Under the pieces are notes generated by a model. The model did no database searches, was not told the DNA's origin, and was given only the letters and a program-made list of their open reading frames with translations. The position numbers were made by a program, and so were the translations under genes. Of a stretch of DNA of 33,186 bases, positions 25,449 through 33,186 are shown in pieces. Positions within the stretch are counted from its first letter, which is position 1, and each line of letters starts with the position of its first letter. This DNA is from Oligoflexus sp. (GTDB lineage: Bacteria > Bdellovibrionota_B > Oligoflexia > Oligoflexales > Oligoflexaceae), in assembly GCA_014377445.1 (NCBI GenBank), contig JACMPP010000132.1:1-33186 (forward strand), read 5' to 3'.

Positions 25449-27173
25449 CTACTGTCCCTGACTGATCGTGCACTCGGTATAAGCCACCGTTTTGCCATCG
25501 ATCAACATGGTCTTCAATTCATTCATGTCCTGCGAGCAGAGATAGATCGGCTTGAGAATTCCGCTGAAATCAAAACCGGACGCTATCGAATTCTTGGGTT
25601 CTGCCCCTTGTTTGAAGGCAAAGAGGAAATCCGGGATCACCAGCTTCTTGTTATCCGCCTTCAAATCGCCCCACTCCCCACCGATCAGATGCTGATTCGC
25701 ATCAAATTCCAGAGTGTAAGTGTATTTGATACTGGAGATTCGCTTCTGATCGAAATCATCAGCATAATCGAGCGACGGCCGCGAAGGCTCTGAAGACCAA
25801 AGGACTTCGGCTTGCACTTCGCTCAAGTAGGTCGTGCCTGGGGCCCGGTAGCGGAACAAAACGTCATCGACGGCAGCCGCATCCAGCAGGGGCCCAACTG
25901 TAAAACGTGCGCCGTAAACCGGTTGGTTCCAGACTTGACCTGTCCGCGTACGGTCCATGACAAAGCCCAGATTTTTCTTGCCGAGATATTCGGTCAGGAT
26001 CGTGTGAAAGCTCGCCGGGTTTACATCCCAGCAGCCATAGAACTTCACAGCTTTCACAGCCTGTAGACCATCGATGGCTCCGGTTTCAACGAAGACTTTC
26101 ATCTTCTCTGTATCGGCGCTCAGAAAGTAGCTCGTTGCTGAATCGTTGGTTTTCTCAATAAGGTAGGTTGGATTGGTATTCCGATCCACCATGATCTGAT
26201 AGATACGGCGGCCCGTGGCTGCCCCTCCTGGCAAATATTCGTCCGTCATCGTAAAGGTCTTGGTCTGGCCGCTCGGATCACTATAGGTGCCAGTCGCACC
26301 ACGTCCATCCGCATCGCTGGGGATTTCACCCGAAGGTTCGGCGGTGTTTTCGTTGCAACGACGGCCGAGAAAGTATTGGGATTCCCCAGGGGAATGATCC
26401 GCCCAGGCTTTGGTTAACAGCCCGCGAATATCCCCTTCACCCAGGAAGACTTCCTTGCCATCGATCTTAGCAAGAACGGAATGCTTGGGAGCCTCGTGCA
26501 TCAGGGCAGCAGGGGCCCAACCGTGACAATAGCCCATCCAACTCCAGTCCTCGCCGCTTTCTTTTTCGCCGCGGTATTGGTAACGGGAATTTTTGTTGTA
26601 GGTCAGCCAGCGATTCCATCCCTCGGCGGCCATAGGCGACCAGGATTGAAGGGTTTTGGATGCGACAAATGCCGTGTAGAGATCGCCGACGACCTTGCGT
26701 TTAGCCGTGATTTCGCCCGCGTTTACCATATTGGCCTCGACAGCGGTCAATGCATCGATTTCTTTCTTCAAAGCGGCTTCATCGACAGTTTTCTGCCATC
26801 GCAGTCGAAAGAGAATATCGTATTTCTCAGCCGGCGAGAGCAAGGGATTGGGCTTGGCCGAATGCGATTCATCGATCTGATCCTGCCAGAAACTGGAGAA
26901 GCCGAGCGATGAGGGCTGAGGGGCAATCTTTCCCCAACGACGAGCCATGCCCGCCTGAGTCAGGGGCCAGTAGGTATCAGACCAGGGGAGCTTGGTCGTA
27001 AAGACCTCTTTGGTCGCCGCGAGTTCTTCGTAGCTGGGCATGTTGGTCAATTCAAAGCGGCCCACGCTATTTTTTGAATCGGGGGCTTCCTTGAGAGAGC
27101 TCGCGTTCTTGGTGTTGGCTGTACATCCGCAAAGAGCGGACAGGAGGACCAGGGATACAACTGCAGTTTTCAT
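25449..27173 (-). CDS. lipoprotein of the TGase-elicitor (GP42-type) transglutaminase family
   Basis: 574 residues. Signal peptide with lipobox LCGC (lipidated Cys about 17). After it, LPWSDTYWPLTQAGMARRW (62-80), SPAEKYDILF, then MGYCHGWAPAAL with the putative nucleophile Cys216, RRCNEN...DADGR (270-291), and CWDVNPASFHTIL with the putative His390, followed by a C-terminal beta-rich part. This order matches the transglutaminase elicitor family first known from Phytophthora GP42 and found in some marine bacteria; these enzymes crosslink glutamine to lysine side chains (family knowledge). Expected to be outside the inner membrane or on the cell surface. The ATG overlaps the stop of the upstream lipoprotein by 4 nt, so the two are coupled. 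Confidence 0.7.
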   Translation of the reverse strand: MKTAVVSLVLLSALCGCTANTKNASSLKEAPDSKNSVGRFELTNMPSYEELAATKEVFTTKLPWSDTYWPLTQAGMARRWGKIAPQPSSLGFSSFWQDQIDESHSAKPNPLLSPAEKYDILFRLRWQKTVDEAALKKEIDALTAVEANMVNAGEITAKRKVVGDLYTAFVASKTLQSWSPMAAEGWNRWLTYNKNSRYQYRGEKESGEDWSWMGYCHGWAPAALMHEAPKHSVLAKIDGKEVFLGEGDIRGLLTKAWADHSPGESQYFLGRRCNENTAEPSGEIPSDADGRGATGTYSDPSGQTKTFTMTDEYLPGGAATGRRIYQIMVDRNTNPTYLIEKTNDSATSYFLSADTEKMKVFVETGAIDGLQAVKAVKFYGCWDVNPASFHTILTEYLGKKNLGFVMDRTRTGQVWNQPVYGARFTVGPLLDAAAVDDVLFRYRAPGTTYLSEVQAEVLWSSEPSRPSLDYADDFDQKRISSIKYTYTLEFDANQHLIGGEWGDLKADNKKLVIPDFLFAFKQGAEPKNSIASGFDFSGILKPIYLCSQDMNELKTMLIDGKTVAYTECTISQGQ

Positions 27174-28192
27174 CGATGTCTCCCTAACAAAGTCGGTTCG
27201 AATTGATCCACAGCTTTAAAACAGCCCGTTCCGATCAAGTCTTTGGTCAAAAGACAGACAGTGGCAGCTTGCTGAAGAAGGACATTGCCGACCTGAGAGG
27301 CTAACTTGGAACGCGTAATGATTGAACTGCAACTTTTGTTCTTGCCAAGATCAGGAATCGCCGAACCGCTTTTAAAAGTCTTGGCTTGATCGCCCAGATT
27401 GCTCGTCATAAACAGGGCGGCCTGCATCGATGCGGTCGCCGTGCCGATACTATGATCGAAGCCGTAGCTGTTTCCTGACGAGAGGAAGCTTGCCTGTTCG
27501 CCACAACTTGATTTGTCGTTCTTACCTTCCATCCCAAAGCCGACCGTTCCCGACCAGCCAGAGGCATTATTCGCGGTAAACCCAGACACGTTTTGGACTT
27601 CCGCCTGAATCTTACCCTCATCGCAGATGGCCGCCCGGTAGACCCGACCTTCATCGGCATCGAAGCGAATCATGTACTGGCAATTGGAAAAACTTAGTTC
27701 TGGTTTGGGATCAAGGAGCCATATGCCGGCATAAGGTGTGATGGTGGATTGGAATAGTACCGCCAGGTCTTCCGCCTTCTGACTTGACGCTATTTCAAGG
27801 CGTGCAACCAGATCTTTTTGCTCGGCAATGGCTGTTTCATTGCCCTTGATCTGCTCTTCCAGAGCCATGATCTTGACTTCGGCATTTGCATCGCCGGAGG
27901 TTTTCAAAGCTTCAATTTCTGCCTTCAGGGCTTCGAATGCCGCTTCTCTTCCGATCGTATCGGTTTTGAGCAAGGATATTTGCTTTTCGAGATCCTGAAG
28001 CTCCAGCGGCGCTGCGGCCAGGGCCTCGCTTTTCGCCTTTTCAGCGGCGAGTTCAGTCTGCAAAGCACTGTTTTGGGCAGCCAGGGTTTCGTTCTCACGC
28101 TTGATGTCGTCGTTACTATTTTTAGAATCACGACATGCGCTGGCGAAACCCGCCGTTAAAACTAGAGCCCAAAAGCCATGCTTCAGCTTCAT
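27170..28192 (-). CDS. coiled-coil lipoprotein of unknown function
   Basis: 340 residues; ATG at 28192 (AGGA 6 nt upstream) opens a clean signal peptide MKLKHGFWALVLTAGFASAC, with Cys20 as probable lipidation site. An upstream in-frame extension has no ribosome site. Residues about 25-150 are a long charged coiled coil (ENETLAAQNSALQTELAAEK...), possibly a spacer across the periplasm or a trimeric stalk. Residues about 155-340 form a Cys-containing globular part (SFSNCQYMIRFD, AICDEGKIQ, SSCGEQASF, KSCSSI, TVCLL) that may carry disulfides. It is the first gene of a two-gene operon with the transglutaminase-type lipoprotein, so it may be its anchor, substrate or regulator. No family recognised. 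Confidence 0.75.
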   Translation of the reverse strand: MKLKHGFWALVLTAGFASACRDSKNSNDDIKRENETLAAQNSALQTELAAEKAKSEALAAAPLELQDLEKQISLLKTDTIGREAAFEALKAEIEALKTSGDANAEVKIMALEEQIKGNETAIAEQKDLVARLEIASSQKAEDLAVLFQSTITPYAGIWLLDPKPELSFSNCQYMIRFDADEGRVYRAAICDEGKIQAEVQNVSGFTANNASGWSGTVGFGMEGKNDKSSCGEQASFLSSGNSYGFDHSIGTATASMQAALFMTSNLGDQAKTFKSGSAIPDLGKNKSCSSIITRSKLASQVGNVLLQQAATVCLLTKDLIGTGCFKAVDQFEPTLLGRHR

Positions 28193-28248
28193 AAAAAATC
28201 CTGTTAACTGTCGGTGAAGTCGGTGAGGAGAGAATTTCCTATAAGCTC

Positions 28249-28277
28249 TAATTAGGCAGAAAATAAAGGCTACGCAA
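28249..28277 (-). promoter_or_regulatory. probable promoter of the two-lipoprotein operon
   Basis: On the minus strand TTGCGT (28277-28272), a 17-bp spacer and TAATTA (28254-28249), 57 bp ahead of the ATG at 28192. Confidence 0.55.
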
Positions 28278-28450
28278 GGCTTTTGTTGCTGAGATATTAG
28301 CCGCAGGACCAACAAATGACTGTGCTTACTGAGAGTTAACAAGAGCTATGAGAATATTTCAATTTGCAAAAAAGGCGGATGACCCAACTATAAAGCTTTG
28401 TATCGACTTCGAAATACATAGATTTGGACCATCCGTTTACAAAGATGAAG

Positions 28451-29437
28451 TCAGACCCACTTAAGCAGAATTTTACCGATGTTGGCTCGGCTTTCCATGT
28501 ACTCATGGGCTTCCCGCACTTCCACCGCCGGATAAATTTTATTGATAACCGGACGGTATTCGCCCTGCTCAAAGCGCGTTGCGGCATCGGCCCAAAACTC
28601 CTGAATCAGTCTGCCTTTTTCATCAAGGCTGCGGGCGCGCAGGGTGCTTCCCAGAATTTGGAGTCGTTTGGAAACCACTGGCCGTAAATCGATATCACTC
28701 TTGGCTCCGCCGCCCATCCCGACGAGAAGCAGTTTACCCTCAATCCCAAGCACCTTGAGATTGCCGGGAAAGTGCACCGCACCGACGAGATCGAGTATGC
28801 AGTCGACACCTTGATCGCCGGTTTTCTCAGCGATGACTTGTACAAAGTCCTGCGTTTTATAGTTGATCAAATGCTGTGCACCCAATTCCTGGCAGAACTT
28901 CAGTTTTTCTTCCGAACTGGCCGTCACAAATATCTCGGCGCCTTGCGCCTTCGCGATCTGGATTGCGGCTGTGCCGACTCCACTCGCGCCCGCATGGATC
29001 AAAAGCTTTTGGCCCCGGCTTAACTTACCCAACCAGATCAATTCGAGATAAGCGGTGAGAAAGGCCTCCGCCACGCCTCCGGCCTCAACCAGATCCATAG
29101 ACTTCGGCAGCTTCATCACCTGATCGTAGCGGACCAGAACTTTTTCTGCATAACCTCCGCCCGAGAGGAGGGCCATGACGGGATCACCCACCTTAAGGCC
29201 TTTTTTTAAAGCCTCAGGGCCGACCTCCTCGATGATGCCGGAGACTTCGAGACCGAGCAAAGGCGAGGCGCCGGGCGGTGGCGGATAGTGACCGCGCCTT
29301 TGCATGAGATCAGCCGCGTTTAAACCGCTGGCCCAGGTCTTGATCAGAACATCTTCCGGACCAGGAATCGGAGCATCCAAAAGCGCAATACTGAGAACAC
29401 TGACTTCTCCCAATCCCTCGACTACGACTGCTTTCAT
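28451..29437 (-). CDS. NAD(P)H quinone oxidoreductase, PIG3-type (zinc-less MDR family)
   Basis: 328 residues, the usual length. N-terminal catalytic half with SGLNAADLMQRRGHYPPPPGAS, a hallmark of the PIG3/TP53I3 group, then LLGLEVSGIIEEVG; a Rossmann domain with HAGASGVGTAAIQIAK for NADPH and DQGVDCILDLVGA; and a C-terminal HEYMESRANIGKILLKW. The Cys/His zinc ligands of alcohol dehydrogenases are absent. It likely reduces quinones or other electrophiles with NADPH in the cytosol. ATG at 29437; a small gene ends 10 bp upstream and may be co-transcribed. Confidence 0.92.
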   Translation of the reverse strand: MKAVVVEGLGEVSVLSIALLDAPIPGPEDVLIKTWASGLNAADLMQRRGHYPPPPGASPLLGLEVSGIIEEVGPEALKKGLKVGDPVMALLSGGGYAEKVLVRYDQVMKLPKSMDLVEAGGVAEAFLTAYLELIWLGKLSRGQKLLIHAGASGVGTAAIQIAKAQGAEIFVTASSEEKLKFCQELGAQHLINYKTQDFVQVIAEKTGDQGVDCILDLVGAVHFPGNLKVLGIEGKLLLVGMGGGAKSDIDLRPVVSKRLQILGSTLRARSLDEKGRLIQEFWADAATRFEQGEYRPVINKIYPAVEVREAHEYMESRANIGKILLKWV

Positions 29438-29447
29438 TTGTCTTCTC

Positions 29448-29672
29448 TCATTCGCTCGTGACTCCCGCGTTGGGAGCGGTATTTAATCCCCGTCTGACCA
29501 ATTCATCCTCGACATCTTCGATGGCGGGACGACAATCCCCTAGCACCCAATTACCATTGCCATCGTTGTGAAGGCCAATGTCTTCCGCACGAAAGCGGCT
29601 TAAATACGTGAGCCAGCGCAGGAGCATTTCGTTGTCGAGTGTCTTGATTACCGCCTTTGACATAGTTTCCAT
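29448..29672 (-). CDS. small hypothetical protein (74 residues)
   Basis: The ATG at 29672 has AAAGGA about 7 nt upstream; an earlier in-frame ATG at 29759 is less likely. The sequence MSKAVIKTLDNEMLLRWL... is helical and soluble, continues with a GNGNWVLGDCRPAIEDVEDELVRRGL segment and ends in a flexible tail. No family recognised. It stops 10 bp before the quinone oxidoreductase start and may be the first gene of that transcript. It diverges from the 70-residue gene at 29797. Confidence 0.55.
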   Translation of the reverse strand: METMSKAVIKTLDNEMLLRWLTYLSRFRAEDIGLHNDGNGNWVLGDCRPAIEDVEDELVRRGLNTAPNAGVTSE

Positions 29673-29796
29673 AGCAGCATTCCTTTGTGTTGCTTGTCCT
29701 CCATTTCCGAATCGCGCGAAGGAGCAGGCATAGGCCTTGCAAACATCATGGTAAATCACGGTTGCCTAGCAACCATCGCAGCATAAAGGAGACATT

Positions 29797-30009
29797 ATGG
29801 GCGTTAAGAATACATCGATAGGTCAACTCTTATCATTAGGCGCTTTGGCACTGGCCGGCCATCAGGCCTATCGCTATCTGAATAACAAAGGCCAGAAGAA
29901 ACAGGCTTTTCGTGAGCAGGACAGCAAATCCGACCTTATTCAGGCGGAGGCATTTCCTGCAAGTGATCCGGCGCAGCTTAGTCGCGGTTCAGCATCAGCA
30001 ATTCACTGA
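29797..30009 (+). CDS. small membrane-anchored protein with FPASDP motif
   Basis: 70 residues; ATG at 29797 preceded by AAGGAG at 5 nt. Residues about 7-25 (IGQLLSLGALALAGHQAYRYL) form a single membrane helix or signal anchor. After a Lys/Gln-rich linker comes AEAFPASDPAQLSRGS. The (E)xFPASDPxS motif recurs at or near the C-termini of many small, poorly characterised bacterial proteins; its function is unknown to me. Single gene, divergent from the 74-residue gene. Confidence 0.75.
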   Translation: MGVKNTSIGQLLSLGALALAGHQAYRYLNNKGQKKQAFREQDSKSDLIQAEAFPASDPAQLSRGSASAIH

Positions 30010-30037
30010 CTCCATAATCTGACCCTGCTTCATTTTC

Positions 30038-30055
30038 TGGGCTGTATTCAGCCCA
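30038..30055. other. short hairpin in the 280-bp gap 30010-30290
   Basis: TGGGCTG (30038-30044) and CAGCCCA (30049-30055) form a 7-bp stem with a 4-nt loop, 29 bp beyond the small membrane protein stop. No T-tract follows, so it is only a possible 3' end. I see nothing else convincing in the rest of the gap up to 30285. Confidence 0.4.
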
Positions 30056-30284
30056 GGACATGTCTTCTGTACTGTCCATAACTGAGTATTGTCCCCCGTT
30101 CTATCCTCTCCGCCATCCACAACTTGACGCTAAGACACAGGCTCGTTACCTAGCAATTGTTACAAAATAATTCCCTATCACACTTTCTTCGCGTGGATGT
30201 GTATGTCTGAGCACGAACTTGACTCAGTTGCCAAGTCCGGATCGATTCGATTTGACTGTCCAAAAAAGGCTACTGACAGACCAA

Positions 30285-30316
30285 AGAAAAAGCCCCCGAT
30301 CCGAAGATCGAGGGCT
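30285..30316 (-). terminator. Rho-independent terminator of the Prc protease gene
   Basis: On the minus strand AGCCCTCGATC, a TTCG tetraloop and GATCGGGGGCT form an 11-bp stem with one T-G pair (30316-30291), then a T-rich tract (30290-30285). It lies 28 bp beyond the stop at 30344. Confidence 0.92.
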
Positions 30317-30343
30317 CGTTTTGTCAACTTGGATTCGTTTTGC

Positions 30344-32524
30344 TTACTTGGCGGCTGAAGGAGCTGGAGCTGGAGCCGCAGCGGCTTCATCTTTCTTCTT
30401 CTCTTTGTCTTTGCCAAGCTCGATCCCAGCTTTCGCTGCGTCTTTGTCTTTACCTTTGGCAGCCAGATCCGCTTTCGCTTTTTTGTCTTTCTCAGCCAAT
30501 TTCAGACCTGGAAGAACAGGAGCTGTGATGTCCAATTTCTTTTTGCCCATCATCTGAACATAATCGGCGGCGATTCGAACCGTTTCTTGAAGGTAAACGT
30601 CGTCTTTGAGGTTGAATTCAGGAGAATCGTTCAAAGCATCTTCAGGATCGGTTTCTTTGTCTTTCTTTTCTTCTTTTTTCTCTTTCAAAGAAACGCGATT
30701 GCGATCTTCTTTGTTCTTACGGTACTTGGCGATTTCGTCACGGATTTTTGTGAAGTCTGTGTCTTTAGCCATACGGGCGTCCGAACGTTTCTTCAATTCC
30801 GGAACGAAAGGCTTGATCTTGTTGAACTTGGTGTACTTCGCGGTTTTGATCGCTTCGAAAGGAAGCGCGTAGTCGTAGTATTTCTCGCCAACTTCAAGCT
30901 CATCGACGATGCTGGGAAGGACGATGTCAGAAGCCACGCCTTTCAACTGAGTCGAGGCACCGGAAGCACGGTAGAACTGATTGACCGTAACCTTAACCGC
31001 ACCGAGTTTGGGAGCCAGGTCGTTCAGGTTCTGAACGGTGCCCTTGCCGAAGGTATGAGTGTCACCGACGATGATACCGCGTTCGTAGTCCTGAATCGCA
31101 CCGGCGAAGATCTCCGACGCACTCGCCGAGTGACGGTTGATCATGACCAGAAGAGGGCCGTCGTAAGCTGTGCCTTCATCCGGATCGAAGTAGGTTTCGG
31201 TTTCGCTGTTGCTGGCTTTCACCTGAACCACCGGGCCGGCGCCGAAGAAGAGACCAGCTGTGCTGATGGATTCATCGAGACCGCCGCCGCCGTTGCTGCG
31301 AAGGTCGAGGATAACCGCGTCCACACCTTTGTCATGAAGAACTTTGAGCTGTTCACGGGTGTCGTTTGAAGACGAACGGTAGTTTTTAAGGCGTTTTTGC
31401 CGACCTTCAAAGTCGATGTAGAACGAAGGCAAGGTGATCAAACCCACTTTCATGTGTTTCGGCTTGCCGTCTTCGCTGACATCCACATCGATCACGTGGC
31501 TGGAAGCCTGTTGATCGACAAGCTGGATCTTCTCACGGACGATGGGAACGATGACTTTAGCCGGTCCGCCGGTCGCGTCGCGCATCACTGTGAGCTTCAC
31601 AGTCGTGCCGCGGGTCCCACGAATCTTCTTCACCACGTCCTGGAGGTCCATATCAATAACGTCGATCGGCTCGCCGTTATCCTGAGCAACTGCGATAATT
31701 TTGTCATTGATCTTCAAAAGACCGCTTTTCTCAGCAGCGCCACCTTTTACAAGGCTGGCCACCATCGTGAAACCATCTTCCGAACGCAGACTTGCGCCGA
31801 TTCCTTCAAGAGAAAGACGGGTACGGATGCGGAAGTCTTCGAGTTCTTCAACCGGCATGTAAGAGGAGTGCGGATCAAGAGCGGTCGAGAATGCATTCAG
31901 GAACACGCCGTAAACCCGGTCCTTGGTCAGATCGTTCTGACGCTTGACCTGGAGTTCATAGCGTTTTTTGATCTTTTCACGGGCTTTGTCCAGGTTGTTG
32001 TCAACGCTGGTTTTGAGAGTGAGGAGCTGGAACTTGATGTGCTTGCGCCAACGCTCATTCACTTCTTCGACAGTCTTGGGATAAGTCATGTTCTTGCGAT
32101 CGACGTTGAGGTACTCCTCGATCGTGAAATCCTGCTTATCGGCAATTGCTTTTTGAACGAACTTGGTTCGCTCCTGGAAGCGCTGGGTATAACGGTTCAT
32201 GACTTCGTCGATTGCCGAACAATCGAGGTCGCGGCCAATCATATCGTCAAGTTTGACTGAATATTTTTTGTTAAATTCGTCGACATCCGATTGGTAGAAA
32301 TAGAGCTTGCCCGGATCCCAGGCCTTGATGAAATTGTCGAGCGTACGGCGGGAGATCTCGTCCGAAAACTTATCAAAGGAGAAGTGCATTTTGAAATAAA
32401 GCATCGTTAATTGCCTTACTTCGGAACAGGTCAACGCCCAGGCGTTCGTGGAGACTAGCATGAGCCCTGCCACCACACAAAATGAGCGAAGGCACCGAGC
32501 AAAACGGCTCGAACTGAATGGCAT
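30344..32524 (-). CDS. prc: periplasmic carboxy-terminal processing protease (S41, Tsp/Prc type)
   Basis: 726 residues; the ATG at 32524 is chosen because AGGAGG lies 7 nt upstream; the earlier in-frame ATG at 32548 would overlap that site. Signal peptide of about 30 residues ending in STNAWA. An N-terminal helical domain is followed by a PDZ domain (SLEGIGASLRSEDGF through ...VMRD, about 237-316) and the S41 core with NRHSASASEIFAGA (catalytic Ser about 468-470) and HTFGKGTVQ (catalytic Lys about 494). A Prc-type helical end follows. It degrades or trims C-terminal tails of periplasmic proteins. Odd: the last 60 residues are a Lys/Ala/Pro-rich, probably disordered tail (KAKADLAAKGKDKDAAK...). 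Single gene with its own terminator. Confidence 0.93.
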   Translation of the reverse strand: MPFSSSRFARCLRSFCVVAGLMLVSTNAWALTCSEVRQLTMLYFKMHFSFDKFSDEISRRTLDNFIKAWDPGKLYFYQSDVDEFNKKYSVKLDDMIGRDLDCSAIDEVMNRYTQRFQERTKFVQKAIADKQDFTIEEYLNVDRKNMTYPKTVEEVNERWRKHIKFQLLTLKTSVDNNLDKAREKIKKRYELQVKRQNDLTKDRVYGVFLNAFSTALDPHSSYMPVEELEDFRIRTRLSLEGIGASLRSEDGFTMVASLVKGGAAEKSGLLKINDKIIAVAQDNGEPIDVIDMDLQDVVKKIRGTRGTTVKLTVMRDATGGPAKVIVPIVREKIQLVDQQASSHVIDVDVSEDGKPKHMKVGLITLPSFYIDFEGRQKRLKNYRSSSNDTREQLKVLHDKGVDAVILDLRSNGGGGLDESISTAGLFFGAGPVVQVKASNSETETYFDPDEGTAYDGPLLVMINRHSASASEIFAGAIQDYERGIIVGDTHTFGKGTVQNLNDLAPKLGAVKVTVNQFYRASGASTQLKGVASDIVLPSIVDELEVGEKYYDYALPFEAIKTAKYTKFNKIKPFVPELKKRSDARMAKDTDFTKIRDEIAKYRKNKEDRNRVSLKEKKEEKKDKETDPEDALNDSPEFNLKDDVYLQETVRIAADYVQMMGKKKLDITAPVLPGLKLAEKDKKAKADLAAKGKDKDAAKAGIELGKDKEKKKDEAAAAPAPAPSAAK

Positions 32525-32979
32525 TCTAAGAACCTCCTTAGACATCACACAGGGCTTCTTCTTTTATCGGAGCCGTTTTCTTGCGTGATGGTTGTTGACT
32601 TACATTGAAGTATATCAGACCCAAAGGAAATGATATGAGAACAAATTTGCGTAGCTACAGGCCTTGCGTAGCTCATACATGCCTAGCTCGAATGGGATGC
32701 CTTGAAAGTTACTGAGCATACACGGGCGGTGGTCTGGACTCACGCTAACCCATGAAACCCTCGCTGAAAGCGGTCCGCAACAAAGCAGTCTGTTTGTTCT
32801 CTGGGTCTCGTCCTCACGCTCATGCATAGTTTCTAACAGTTCGTTCATGAAAGCCTATGAAGACCGGAAAAGCTCAATCATTTTTACCACAGATCCAAAC
32901 CAATCATAGAGTATTTACATGAGGAAACGATGAAGGGCCCGTCAGGGCCCTTGTTGAGGATTTTTGTGTGACAGAATCT
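32525..32979. other. intergenic region right of prc, with one strong hairpin
   Basis: About 455 bp. The left 100 bp should contain the prc promoter (TATACT near 32610-32616 on the minus strand is a possible -10). AAGGGCCC (32933-32940) and GGGCCCTT (32945-32952) form a perfect 8-bp stem with a 4-nt loop, placed 28 bp beyond the end of the small minus-strand ORF at 32980, so it could be its terminator, though a T-tract is lacking on that strand. A minus-strand frame of 77 residues at 32615-32848 does not look coding. Confidence 0.45.
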
Positions 32980-33102
32980 TTAAGCTGTCTGTCCTGCGAA
33001 ACGCGTTTCCGCAACCTGCCAATCGTATGACTCATCGTCCTTTTGAGGGCAAGCAACAGTCAATAAAATATCTTGACGAACCTGTCTTTTGCGCTTATCC
33101 AT
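32980..33102 (-). CDS. possible 40-residue protein
   Basis: ATG at 33102, stop TAA at 32982-32980. The translation starts MDKRKRQVRQDILLTVACP and continues with DDESYDWQVAETRFAGQ, whose composition and codon use look coding, and a hairpin follows the stop at 32933-32952. No good ribosome site is seen (AGG is only 1 nt from the ATG), which is the main doubt. It diverges from the helix-turn-helix gene at 33145. Confidence 0.35.
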   Translation of the reverse strand: MDKRKRQVRQDILLTVACPQKDDESYDWQVAETRFAGQTA

Positions 33103-33124
33103 GCCTAGTAAAGTGCTGTTAATA

Positions 33125-33150
33125 ATACATATTATGGACCATTTATGTAT
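33125..33150. promoter_or_regulatory. dyad overlapping the start of the right-edge helix-turn-helix gene
   Basis: ATACATA (33125-33131) is matched by TATGTAT (33144-33150), and inside them ATGG A CCAT (33134-33142) is a second dyad, offset by half a base. The structure covers the ATG at 33145 and the gap to the divergent small ORF, so it could be an operator for autoregulation, a translation-blocking hairpin, or a recombination end. Confidence 0.5.
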
Positions 33151-33186
33151 ATTTCAGTGGGCGCTGCTGCAGAAATTCTTGGAGTG
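33145..33186 (+). CDS. start of a helix-turn-helix protein, MerR/IS607-resolvase-like (3' cut by window edge)
   Basis: The 14 visible residues, MYISVGAAAEILGV, match the opening helix-turn-helix of MerR-like domains (IGEAAKxLGVSxxTLRRW). This N-terminus is found in IS607-type serine recombinases (OrfA), excisionases and plain regulators. A recombinase would make this the left end of a mobile element; 14 residues cannot settle it. The ATG lies inside a dyad and no good ribosome site precedes it. Confidence 0.5.
   Translation, partial: MYISVGAAAEILGV

Noticed and set aside
31397..32260. 287-residue open frame on the plus strand
   Set aside because: Antisense shadow of prc; no ribosome site or family match.
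32615..32848. 77-residue minus-strand ORF right of prc
   Set aside because: Composition is not coding-like and no ribosome site is visible.
32998..33009. 12-bp perfect palindrome GAAACGCGTTTC
   Set aside because: It lies inside the small coding frame at 32980-33102 and has no second copy nearby; may be chance.

Overview
The window reads as a stretch of chromosome from a Gram-negative, probably deltaproteobacterial-grade organism. I suspect Bdellovibrionota/Oligoflexia because of the HNH gene type, the H1-like lysine/alanine-rich proteins and the HU with a basic tail, but no rRNA or ribosomal marker is present to prove it. Base composition looks balanced, genes are dense, and starts are mostly ATG with strong GGAGG-type ribosome sites plus a few GTG/TTG starts. 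I saw no tRNA, rRNA, CRISPR array or complete insertion sequence.

Left part (1-6.2 kb) is the most accessory-looking. It holds the tail of a rhodanese, an HNH endonuclease gene bracketed by copies of a 24-bp-period palindromic repeat, a DoxX-like membrane protein, the frameshifted remnant of what looks like a SigJ/ECF41-type sigma factor, a class II Fic protein with its own winged-helix domain and two tandem dyad operators, and a pair of transsulfuration enzymes (cystathionine gamma-synthase and gamma-lyase types) behind a leader hairpin.

Middle part (6.2-18.8 kb) has a putative exported protein with an HExxxH motif; an operon HAD-IIA phosphatase / PdxA / UvrA-like ATPase; FolK; an HU with an H1-like N-terminal tail; a receiver-TPR protein whose phospho-acceptor is Glu; acetoacetyl-CoA synthetase; an ImmA/IrrE-like protein that has lost its HE catalytic pair; a PilZ protein; and a small histone-H1-like protein that starts with TTG.

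Right part (18.8-33.2 kb) has a four-gene ABC module (ABC-2-like permease, its ATPase, and two half-exporters whose deviations fall in a single composite ATP site), a decayed 3-methyladenine DNA glycosylase gene, a basic protein with six tandem heptads, an operon of two lipoproteins (coiled-coil protein and a TGase-elicitor-type transglutaminase), a PIG3-type quinone oxidoreductase, two small proteins, and a Prc/Tsp periplasmic protease. At the right edge a 40-residue ORF and the first codons of a helix-turn-helix gene diverge from a dyad.

Metabolic links: the two PLP enzymes (3.8-6.2 kb) and PdxA (PLP synthesis) are in the same window but not the same operon. Three separate lysine/alanine-rich basic proteins within 13 kb suggest an unusual investment in chromatin-like proteins. 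No single complete novel system is proven. The best leads are the repeat-bracketed HNH gene, the autoregulatory-looking Fic locus, the two-lipoprotein transglutaminase operon, the heptad-repeat basic protein and the dead IrrE-like protein.
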